Assembly (NCBI GenBank): GCA_003153655.1
Contig: PMAK01000032.1
Location: 1-8,849, forward strand
Direction of reading: 5' to 3'
From: Phycisphaerales bacterium
Lineage (GTDB): Bacteria > Planctomycetota > Phycisphaerae > Tepidisphaerales > Tepidisphaeraceae
Length of the DNA: 8,849 bases
How positions within the stretch are numbered: position 1 is the first letter of the stretch; each line of letters opens with the position of its first letter. The notes under the pieces were generated by a model. The model had not been told where the DNA came from. It ran no database searches and worked only from the letters and a program-made list of their open reading frames with translations. Positions 1 to 5,374 of this stretch are shown in pieces. The translations under genes were made by a program, and so were the position numbers.

Positions 1-33
1 ACAACCCCGCCATAACCTCGACCAAATTATTTA

Positions 34-63
34 GCGGCGATGCGCAGCATCGCGGGTTCGCCC
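34..63 (+). promoter_or_regulatory. two tandem hairpins just before the uup start
   Basis: GCGATGC at 37-43 and GCATCGC at 47-53 form a perfect 7-bp stem with a 3-base loop. It is followed at once by GGG-TTCG-CCC (54-63), a short stem closed by a UUCG tetraloop. Seven A residues (66-72) then run into the ATG at 72, and there is no Shine-Dalgarno sequence. The structure could lie in the 5' leader of uup or be the tail of a gene to the left of the window. No T-run follows on either strand, so it is not a classical intrinsic terminator. The pairing is seen directly; the role is unknown. Confidence 0.4.
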
Positions 64-71
64 CCAAAAAA

Positions 72-1868
72 ATGCTCCTAACCGCAACAAACCTCTCAAA
101 ATCCTACGGCCCACGCCTCCTCTTCTCCGGCATAACCCTGGGCCTTCAGGAATCCCAGCGCGTAGGCCTCATCGGCGCCAACGGCTCCGGAAAATCCACC
201 CTCCTCCGCATCCTAGCCGGCCAGGAACAACCCGACGACGGCGCACTCACCGCCCGCCGCCAACTCCGCACCAGCTACGTCCCCCAGGAAGACACCTTCC
301 CCCCAAACCAAACCTGCCTGGATTGCGTAGCCGCGGCAACCGATTCCCATCTCGATGACCACGAGCGCCACCTCCGCGCCACCCAAGCCCTCGATCGCGC
401 AAAATTCCCCGACCCAAATCTCACAACCGAAAAACTCTCCGGCGGCTGGCGAAAACGCCTCGCCATCGTCTCCGCTCTCGCCGCCGATCCCGATCTCCTC
501 CTCATGGACGAACCCACCAATCACCTCGACATCGACGGCATCCTCTGGCTCGAAAAAATCCTCGCAAACCCATCCTTCGCCACCCTCATCGTCAGCCACG
601 ACCGCGCATTCCTCGAATCCATCGCCAACCGCATCATCGAACTCGGCCGCGCCTACCCCGAAGGCTTCCTGAGCCACAACGGCTCCTACACCAAATTTCT
701 CGAAAAACGCGAAGAATTCTTAACCGCCCAGCAAGGCCGCGAACAATCCCTCGCCAGCGGCGTCCGCCGCGAAATCGAATGGCTCCAGCGCGGCGCCAAG
801 GCCCGCACCACCAAAGCAAAAGGCCGAATCGAACGCGCCGGCGAAATGATGTCCGAACTGGCCGACCTGCGCAAACGCAACGAATCTCAGGGCTCAGCTA
901 AAATCGACTTCGCCGCCACAGGCCGCCAAACCAAAAAATTAATCCAGGTAAAAAAAGTCTCGAAGACACTTGGCGATCGCCAACTTTTCCAAAACGTAAA
1001 TTTCACCCTATCCCCCGGCTCAAAACTAGGCCTCCTAGGCCCCAACGGCTCCGGCAAATCCACCCTCATCCGCCTCCTCAGCCAAACCCTCATTCCCGAC
1101 ACCGGCGAAATAATCTTCGCCCCCCAACTCCGCGTCGTAGTCTTCGATCAACACCGCGAAGAACTGAATCCCACGCAATCCCTCCGCCGCGCCCTGGCCC
1201 CCAACGGCGATGTCATCAGCTATCAAGGCAACTCCATGCACATCAGCGCCTGGGCCAGACGATTCCTATTTAGCACCGACCAACTCGATCTCCCAGTCAG
1301 CGAACTCTCCGGCGGCGAGCAGGCCCGCGTCCTCATCGCCCGCCTCATCCTCGAACCCGCCGAAGTCCTCATCCTCGACGAGCCCACCAACGATCTCGAC
1401 ATCGCAACGCTCGACGTCCTGGAAACCAGCCTCGAAGAATTCCCCGGCGCGCTAGTCTTAGTCACCCACGACAGATATCTATTGGACAGAGTCAGCACCG
1501 AAATCCTGGCCCTCGACGGCCAAGGCAACGCCAACATCTACGCCGACCTCTCTCAATGGACACAGGCCGGAAACACCACCGATCAATCCAATTCCTCGCA
1601 GAAAAAACCCCAATTGCAATCTCCCGCGCGCATAGAAACCCCGCAAAAAAAGCGGCTCACCTGGAATGAGCAGAAAGAACTCGAACAAATGGAATCGAAC
1701 ATCCACAAAGCCGAAGCCGAGTCCGCCAGACTTCAATTACAAGTAACCAACCCCGCAATAGCCATCGACCACATAAAGATGCGGGAAGTCTACGAACAAC
1801 TCGGCAAAACGCAGCAAGAAGTAGAGCGGCTATACACCCGCTGGGCTGAACTGGAATCCAAGAAATGA
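72..1868 (+). CDS. uup: ABC-F family ATPase, Uup type
   Basis: This is a 598-residue cytoplasmic protein with two ABC ATPase domains in tandem and no membrane segments, as in the ABC-F family, which acts on ribosomes rather than in transport. Domain 1 has Walker A GANGSGKST (35-43), signature LSGGW (122-126) and Walker B with catalytic Glu147 in DEPTNHLD. Domain 2 has Walker A GPNGSGKST (323-331), signature LSGGEQ (412-417) and Glu437 in DEPTNDLD. The linker carries the Uup-like stretch RREIEWLQRGAKARTTKAK from about residue 232. The C-terminus from about 530 is a Glu/Lys-rich coiled coil beginning RLTWNEQKELEQ, the hallmark that separates Uup from EttA and YheS. E. coli Uup is linked to ribosome function and to suppression of precise transposon excision. 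The length is normal for the family. The ATG at 72 is the first in frame and starts exactly at the family N-terminus; no SD precedes it. The gene converges on rplS. Confidence 0.93.
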   Translation: MLLTATNLSKSYGPRLLFSGITLGLQESQRVGLIGANGSGKSTLLRILAGQEQPDDGALTARRQLRTSYVPQEDTFPPNQTCLDCVAAATDSHLDDHERHLRATQALDRAKFPDPNLTTEKLSGGWRKRLAIVSALAADPDLLLMDEPTNHLDIDGILWLEKILANPSFATLIVSHDRAFLESIANRIIELGRAYPEGFLSHNGSYTKFLEKREEFLTAQQGREQSLASGVRREIEWLQRGAKARTTKAKGRIERAGEMMSELADLRKRNESQGSAKIDFAATGRQTKKLIQVKKVSKTLGDRQLFQNVNFTLSPGSKLGLLGPNGSGKSTLIRLLSQTLIPDTGEIIFAPQLRVVVFDQHREELNPTQSLRRALAPNGDVISYQGNSMHISAWARRFLFSTDQLDLPVSELSGGEQARVLIARLILEPAEVLILDEPTNDLDIATLDVLETSLEEFPGALVLVTHDRYLLDRVSTEILALDGQGNANIYADLSQWTQAGNTTDQSNSSQKKPQLQSPARIETPQKKRLTWNEQKELEQMESNIHKAEAESARLQLQVTNPAIAIDHIKMREVYEQLGKTQQEVERLYTRWAELESKK

Positions 1869-1892
1869 AAAAACGAAATGATCATGCCCCGC

Positions 1893-1926
1893 CCGCGCCG
1901 CCGATTTAACCGCGCCGCCGATTTAA
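1893..1926. repeat. 17-bp perfect tandem duplication over the rplS stop codon
   Basis: CCGCGCCGCCGATTTAA occurs twice without a gap, at 1893-1909 and 1910-1926. The right copy contains the rplS stop codon (TAA on the minus strand, 1923-1925). The left copy lies in the short gap between the convergent uup and rplS genes. It looks like a recent local duplication. There is no hairpin with a T-run here, so it is not an obvious terminator. Confidence 0.9.
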
Positions 1927-2336
1927 GTAGCCGTAGCCGCCAACTCCGGCTTGTCCGTCCCCTTCGTCCCATCTTCCTTCTTCGTAACCTTCCGCTTCTC
2001 CGTCAACCGAGTCGCCTTGCCCACGCGACCGCGCAGATAGAACAGCTTCGCCCGACGCGATTCCCCGCTCCGCTTCACGGTCACGCGCGAAATGAACGGC
2101 GAATGCAGCGGGAAAACCCGCTCCACGCCTTCGTTGTTCACGATCCGCCTCACGGTGAACATCTCGTTCGTCCCCGACCCCTTCTTCATGATGACGATGC
2201 CGCTGAATATCTGAATGCGCTCTTTCTCGCCTTCGATGATCCGAGTCGCCACGTCCACCGTGTCACCCACCGAAAACTGTGGTGGTTCCTTCTTGAGATG
2301 CGGCTGTTCTACGAGCAGAAGAATTTTGTTTGTCAT
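1923..2336 (-). CDS. rplS: 50S ribosomal protein L19
   Basis: L19 sits at the 30S-50S interface of the ribosome. The 137-residue product shows the family pattern: FSVGDTVDV near the N-terminus, then IIEGEKERIQIFSGIVI, FTVRRI, the highly conserved GVERVFPLHSP, VKRSG, and RRAKLFYLRGRVGKATRL. The start is the ATG at 2334-2336 (MTNKILLL), with a CGGAG-like SD about 7 bases upstream. A longer frame extends to 2396 but overlaps the end of trmD and adds non-family residues. After the usual end (about 115 residues) there is a tail of some 20 Lys/Thr/Ala-rich residues. It is the last gene of the rpsP-trmD-rplS operon, 47 bases after trmD. Confidence 0.96.
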   Translation of the reverse strand: MTNKILLLVEQPHLKKEPPQFSVGDTVDVATRIIEGEKERIQIFSGIVIMKKGSGTNEMFTVRRIVNNEGVERVFPLHSPFISRVTVKRSGESRRAKLFYLRGRVGKATRLTEKRKVTKKEDGTKGTDKPELAATAT

Positions 2337-2383
2337 GACCGACTCCGATTCACCGCATCTAGCGGTCCGCTTCACGCGGAATT

Positions 2384-3121
2384 CTATTCTATACACCTAT
2401 CGGCTCGGCTGGCTTCGAGCCGCGTTAAATACGCTTTCCACAAATCCGGCCGACGCTGTTGCGTCCGCTCCAGCCGCTGTTCCAATCGCCACTTGGCGAT
2501 CTCAGCATGATTACCGCTCAGCAGCACGTCCGGCGCCGCCATCCCCCGGAATTCCCGGGGCCGCGTGTACTGCGGATGTTCCAGCAGTCCACCCGCAAAT
2601 GTCTCATCCGCCGCCCCATCCTCGGCCCCCAGCGCACCCGGCAAAAGCCGCACAATCGCGTCCACCACCACCATCGCCGCCAACTCGCCGCCGCTCAGGA
2701 TGTAATCGCCGATGCTGATCTCCATCGGCTTCAAACCTTCCGATATCCGCTCGTCAAAACCTTCGTAATGACCCGCGATGAGCAGCAGCCGATCTTTCGC
2801 GGCCAATTCCTCGGCCACGCTCTGATCGAATAAGCGTCCTTGCGGGGTCAGCAGAACTCGCACGCACCTGGATTTGTCTGGCGCCGCGTCCTGCCGCTCG
2901 ATCGATTCAACGGCATCAAACAGGGTCTGGCACATCATCACCATCCCCGGACCGCCGCCAAATGGTTTGTCATCCACCGATTTATGCGCATCTGTCGCAA
3001 AATCGCGGATGTTCGTCAGGTGATAGCTGACCAATCCTTTCTGAGCGGCCCGCTTGGGAATGCTCGTCCCCAGCACCGCATTAAACATCTCCGGAAACAG
3101 CGTGAGAATGTCAATCCGCAC
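2384..3121 (-). CDS. trmD: tRNA (guanine-N1-)-methyltransferase TrmD
   Basis: TrmD transfers a methyl group from S-adenosylmethionine to G37 of tRNAs, next to the anticodon, and so prevents frameshifting. It is a SPOUT-fold homodimer with a trefoil knot. In the 245-residue product the family motifs are [13 protein letters not shown] (start), FGGGPGMVM (54-62), [11 protein letters not shown] (116-126), the knot motif [12 protein letters not shown] (136-147), and HPQYTRP with LLSGNHAEI (200-208). Arg158 and Asp172 match by alignment the catalytic Arg154 and Asp169 of the E. coli enzyme. The start is a GTG at 3119-3121, chosen because the family begins at MRIDIL and an AAGAGGG SD lies about 5 bases upstream. 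A longer frame to 3211 overlaps rpsP and adds an unrelated basic stretch. The gene lies 31 bases after rpsP, with no rimM between them. Confidence 0.96.
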   Translation of the reverse strand: MRIDILTLFPEMFNAVLGTSIPKRAAQKGLVSYHLTNIRDFATDAHKSVDDKPFGGGPGMVMMCQTLFDAVESIERQDAAPDKSRCVRVLLTPQGRLFDQSVAEELAAKDRLLLIAGHYEGFDERISEGLKPMEISIGDYILSGGELAAMVVVDAIVRLLPGALGAEDGAADETFAGGLLEHPQYTRPREFRGMAAPDVLLSGNHAEIAKWRLEQRLERTQQRRPDLWKAYLTRLEASRADRCIE

Positions 3122-3152
3122 GACACCCTCTTCGCAAGGCGACTCGCCGAAA

Positions 3153-3527
3153 CTACTTCGCCTCCGCTTCCTGCTTCTTCTCTGTATTAACCTCGGCCGG
3201 CTTCGCCCCACCCTCTTTCTTGCCAGCCTCCACCACAGCCGGCTTAGGCTTGCCGGGCCGCGGCAACTTCAATTGCTTATGATCCAGCCCATTCTTCTTC
3301 AGCAATGACGAAACGGTCCCCGAAGGGATTGCTCCGACATCCAGCCAGTGCTTGCATCGATCCAGCTTGACCACGAATTGCTTGGCCGCATCTTTAGCGC
3401 GAGGATCGTAAAATCCAAGCTCTTCAATAACGCGTCCATCGCGCGGCGACCGCGAATCAATCGCACTCAACCGAAAAAACGCCAGATTGCTCCGGCCCAT
3501 CCGCTTAAATCTCAACTTGACTGACAT
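3153..3527 (-). CDS. rpsP: 30S ribosomal protein S16 with extended C-terminus
   Basis: S16 is an early-binding protein of the 30S subunit. The first 80 or so residues fit the family: [30 protein letters not shown], then IEELGFYDP, and the helix around [19 protein letters not shown]. The E. coli protein has 82 residues and this one has 124. The extra 40 or so residues form a basic then Glu/Lys/Ala-rich, probably disordered tail (PRPGKPKP to the end). The start is the ATG at 3525-3527, preceded by GGAG and AAGGG (SD); the longer frame to 3584 would include promoter sequence. It is the first gene of the operon rpsP-trmD-rplS, and the promoter is at 3567-3594. Confidence 0.95.
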   Translation of the reverse strand: MSVKLRFKRMGRSNLAFFRLSAIDSRSPRDGRVIEELGFYDPRAKDAAKQFVVKLDRCKHWLDVGAIPSGTVSSLLKKNGLDHKQLKLPRPGKPKPAVVEAGKKEGGAKPAEVNTEKKQEAEAK

Positions 3528-3566
3528 GAACCCTTCTCCAAATCCATAAATTGTTGCGAATTGGCA

Positions 3567-3594
3567 AGTATACCAAACCCCCAACCGATGGCAA
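3567..3594 (-). promoter_or_regulatory. extended -10 sigma70 promoter of the rpsP operon
   Basis: Read on the minus strand, the -35 box is TTGCCA (3594-3589), the spacer is 16 bp, and the -10 box is TATACT (3572-3567), preceded by a TG one base upstream (extended -10). The expected transcript start is near 3560. That leaves a leader of about 33 bases before the rpsP ATG, which carries the SD. The boxes are read directly; promoter activity is inferred. Confidence 0.8.
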
Positions 3595-3675
3595 GTTGGC
3601 CCAAATCGGGGTAGTCGGTCAGTTTGAGAATTTATAGTTTAATTTCAGGAAATTCGCTAAAATTAGGGGCTTCAC

Positions 3676-3927
3676 ATGGCGTACGAACCCCAATTCTTGC
3701 CGAAGTCGCGAGTGCGGATCGCAGGCGCGGAAGTTCTGCGGCGATTCATGCGTCCTGACTATCGATATCACAATCCAGTCACGGACGGGCATTTACGGCA
3801 TGCGGGCGAGGCACACTCTGTAGTGAGTGTTGGAATGTATCATGGTGGCGATCAGCTATACGTTCTCGATGGCATTCCTGGAATTGTCTGGCACGAAGAA
3901 TGTCTGTGCGAAGGTCGGCCGACCTAA
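3676..3927 (+). CDS. small conserved-looking hypothetical protein, possibly SH3-like
   Basis: This encodes 83 residues and has a good SD, AGGGG (3665-3669), 6 bases before the ATG. It reads as a real soluble protein: an N-terminal stretch PQFLPKSRVRIAG, a middle HAGEAHSVVSVGMYHGGD, and a dense end YVLDGIPGIVWHEECL rich in conserved-type residues (W, H, C, G, P). The pattern 'F-x-P-x-x-R-V-R-I ... V-V-x-V-G-x-Y-H-G-G-D-x-L-Y-x-L' suggests a small beta-barrel of SH3 type, in the style of the nitrile hydratase beta-subunit-like or KOW-like domains; this is an inference. There is no signal peptide or membrane segment. Codon choice (CGG, GTG, GGT, TAT) is clearly less C-ending than in uup or ffh. 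It is divergent from rpsP and shares a 148-base intergenic region with it. Function is unknown. Confidence 0.7.
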   Translation: MAYEPQFLPKSRVRIAGAEVLRRFMRPDYRYHNPVTDGHLRHAGEAHSVVSVGMYHGGDQLYVLDGIPGIVWHEECLCEGRPT

Positions 3928-4003
3928 TGGTTGTTCGCCGCCAAGATACGAATCATCCGGATATCAAATAGAAAAAGGAAATAGAAAAGGAACATTCATA
4001 ATA

Positions 4004-4468
4004 TTGCCATCAAATGCCATTCTTGCAGTTGTGTTACTTCTGACCTTTGTCACCGTAGTAGCCCTAACCGATGCCCCAACTACCACGCCGACAACCGTCC
4101 CTACAGCCTCCGTCACTGGAACGTGGACCTCCACCCTTCGCATCGAAGATCTGCAAATCGACGTAACGACGGAATTGAAACAGAATGACACGACCATCAC
4201 GGGGACCGTCATCGCGGGTGTAGAGACACAAGCCTTGAATCTGACGAATGGAAATATAACCGGAAGCGAGGTTCAGTTTACCGTAGACCGTGTGGCCGAA
4301 ATCGGAACATTTAGAACAAAATACCGCGGCAAACTAAATGGAGACGAGATTCGCGGAACCGTCGAATTCGGATGGATGGATATCCCGGATCACCCAGGCA
4401 CGAGCAAAGTCGATTGGCTGGCCTCGCGCGCCAAGGATGGAACCCATCCGTCACCCGGCGTCCAGTAA
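4004..4468 (+). CDS. exported or membrane-anchored beta-rich protein, no ATG start
   Basis: The open frame covers an N-terminal hydrophobic segment (AILAVVLLLTFVTVVAL, residues 5-21 from the proposed start). A Thr/Pro linker (TTTPTTVPT) follows, then a domain of about 115 residues with the rhythm of short beta strands: TGTWTSTL, TTELKQNDTTITGTV, NITGSEVQFTV, KYRGKLNGDEIRGTVEF. Similar 'TGTW...GDxIxGTVEF' domains occur in secreted proteins of PVC bacteria and Acidobacteria with no known function (from memory, not searched). In-frame ATGs exist only far upstream (3827-3871), inside the preceding gene in another frame. An AAGGAA SD at 3987-3992 is followed by ATA (3998), ATA (4001) and TTG (4004). 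TTG is chosen as the only accepted start codon, giving 154 residues, though the SD is 11 bases away. It could instead start at a rare ATA, or be a gene that lost its start. Confidence 0.55.
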   Translation: MPSNAILAVVLLLTFVTVVALTDAPTTTPTTVPTASVTGTWTSTLRIEDLQIDVTTELKQNDTTITGTVIAGVETQALNLTNGNITGSEVQFTVDRVAEIGTFRTKYRGKLNGDEIRGTVEFGWMDIPDHPGTSKVDWLASRAKDGTHPSPGVQ

Positions 4469-4536
4469 AGATCAGTTTAAAAACAATAGTTAATAAAATT
4501 CCGTATCTCGTCCGCTGCCCAGCAGCCAAAACAAAC

Positions 4537-4782
4537 ATGACTCCCCCATTCACCGACTGGACGCCCCCCGCCCTCGTAGGCATCTGCTTCACATCCTTCG
4601 CCTGTCTAAAACTCTACGGCCTCCGCCGCAACATCGCCGGCGGCGCAGGCAAGCCATTCACTCAACGCTGCCTCGGCTATTGCCCAACCTGGAGCAAACA
4701 CGCCAACGTCGGCCTCATCGCCCTATTTCTTTTAATCGGCTTGGCAAATCTCGCGTGGGTCGCATGGCTCTTTCTCGCTTGA
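4537..4782 (+). CDS. small two-helix membrane protein, hypothetical
   Basis: From the ATG at 4537 this encodes 81 residues. A first hydrophobic segment runs from about 10 to 29 (Pro-Pro start, ending LKLYGL) and is followed by Arg30-Arg31. A polar loop (31-56) contains several basic residues and a C-x3-C pair (Cys45, Cys49) in RCLGYCPTW. A second strongly hydrophobic segment (57-81) ends the protein. The frame is open back to 4372, but that part overlaps the previous gene and does not look like protein. No clear SD is present. A TAAAAT at 4494-4499 could be a -10 box, but no good -35 accompanies it. The bias to C-ending codons matches the housekeeping genes and differs from the two genes before it. 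I do not recognise a family. The topology suggests an inner-membrane hairpin with the basic loop in the cytoplasm. Confidence 0.6.
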   Translation: MTPPFTDWTPPALVGICFTSFACLKLYGLRRNIAGGAGKPFTQRCLGYCPTWSKHANVGLIALFLLIGLANLAWVAWLFLA

Positions 4783-4818
4783 TGGATCAACACGACAAAG
4801 CCGCAATGCACCGCACCA

Positions 4819-4938
4819 TCAACTAGACTTTCTTCTCCGCCGCGCAAGCAGCGCCGGCGCAACCATCAACGCCAACGCCAAACTCCAACTTGTACCGCCC
4901 GCGATGGGAAGTGTCTCCGGAGCAACAGCACGATACAT
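4819..4938 (-). pseudogene. orphan C-terminal sorting-tail-like sequence (remnant or microprotein)
   Basis: On the minus strand an ATG at 4936-4938 opens a 39-codon frame ending in TGA at 4819-4821. The peptide contains PETLPIAGG, a hydrophobic stretch LALALMVAPALLA, and then RRRRK before the end. That order (Pro-Glu or LPxxG-like motif, membrane helix, basic cluster, stop) is the layout of exosortase (PEP-CTERM-type) and sortase (LPXTG-type) sorting tails, which normally sit at the C-terminus of long secreted proteins. Here an in-frame stop at 4960-4962 closes the frame upstream, so no protein body is attached. It may be the leftover end of a deleted surface-protein gene, or a short membrane peptide; GGGTGA just before the ATG is only a poorly spaced SD. 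No exosortase gene is in the window. Confidence 0.4.
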
Positions 4939-5374
4939 ATCACCCGCAAGTCTTTGTCTTCAGAAATGCAAGACGTTGATTTTAAATTACTTGTGAAGCT
5001 CAGTGTGTTGGCAAACGGCTCAAGGGATTTGAATCTGACAGTTCGTTTTCAAGCCGAGCAAGGTTAAACTAACCTCTCCCCGTCATCCGCTCTTCAAAAT
5101 CTGGACAAAACGGCGGCCGGCCTCCTCCATCTCGCAAGCCGAAAAAAATTTTACAAAAACCGGCCGGCGCATCGCGCGAATCATGGGACTTTTGAGGAAA
5201 TATGGGAAACGACGAATACAAAGACTAATGGAGCCACGTCCCACGGCGTGCCTGATGGGAACCGATGTTCACGACGGCCGATGGTGAGGGGCGCAACTCA
5301 GTCCAGTTCGCCGGCATAAGCGTAACACTTCTATCCCACCCTTCTCCCGCATATCATCCATCAACATATAAACC
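4939..5374. other. intergenic region upstream of ffh
   Basis: About 435 bases hold no convincing gene. I see two GGCCGG-rich sites (5113-5122 and 5160-5170) that can pair over 7 bp across a 39-base gap, an A-rich patch between them, the hairpin at 5290-5312, and a 34-codon plus-strand frame from 5183 to 5287 without an SD. TATCAT at 5352-5357 could be a -10 box for ffh, but I find no matching -35. I looked for the conserved GGAAGGAAGCAG loop of SRP RNA, because ffh is adjacent, and found it on neither strand. Confidence 0.5.
5290..5312 (+). promoter_or_regulatory. hairpin in the ffh upstream region
   Basis: GGCG-C-AACT (5290-5298) pairs with AGTTCGCC (5305-5312) as an 8-bp stem with one bulged C and a 6-base loop. 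It lies 62 bases before the ffh ATG and would be in the leader if transcription starts upstream of it. No T-run follows. Its role is unknown. Confidence 0.3.

Noticed and set aside
54..65. tRNA T-arm-like GGGTTCGCCC at the left edge
   Set aside because: It lacks the GGTTCRA-type T-loop, and no acceptor or anticodon arm fits upstream. A simple UUCG hairpin explains it better.
1878..2510. A 210-codon plus-strand open frame
   Set aside because: It is antisense to rplS and the end of trmD, is Arg/His-rich and shows no protein pattern.
3633..3663. TATAGT (3633) and TAAAAT (3658) as -10 boxes for the 3676 gene
   Set aside because: Neither has an acceptable -35 at the right distance, so I do not call a promoter.
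3827..4003. Upstream part of the frame that holds the beta-rich gene, starting at ATG 3827
   Set aside because: It overlaps the 3676-3927 gene in another frame, and its residues do not resemble a signal peptide or domain. The coding pattern starts only near 3998-4004.
5183..5287. 34-codon plus-strand frame starting ATG GGA CTT
   Set aside because: There is no SD and it is too short for its composition to be judged; it is kept only as part of a structured stretch worth checking.
4939..5374. Possible SRP RNA (4.5S) beside ffh
   Set aside because: The conserved GGAAGGAAGCAG loop is on neither strand.
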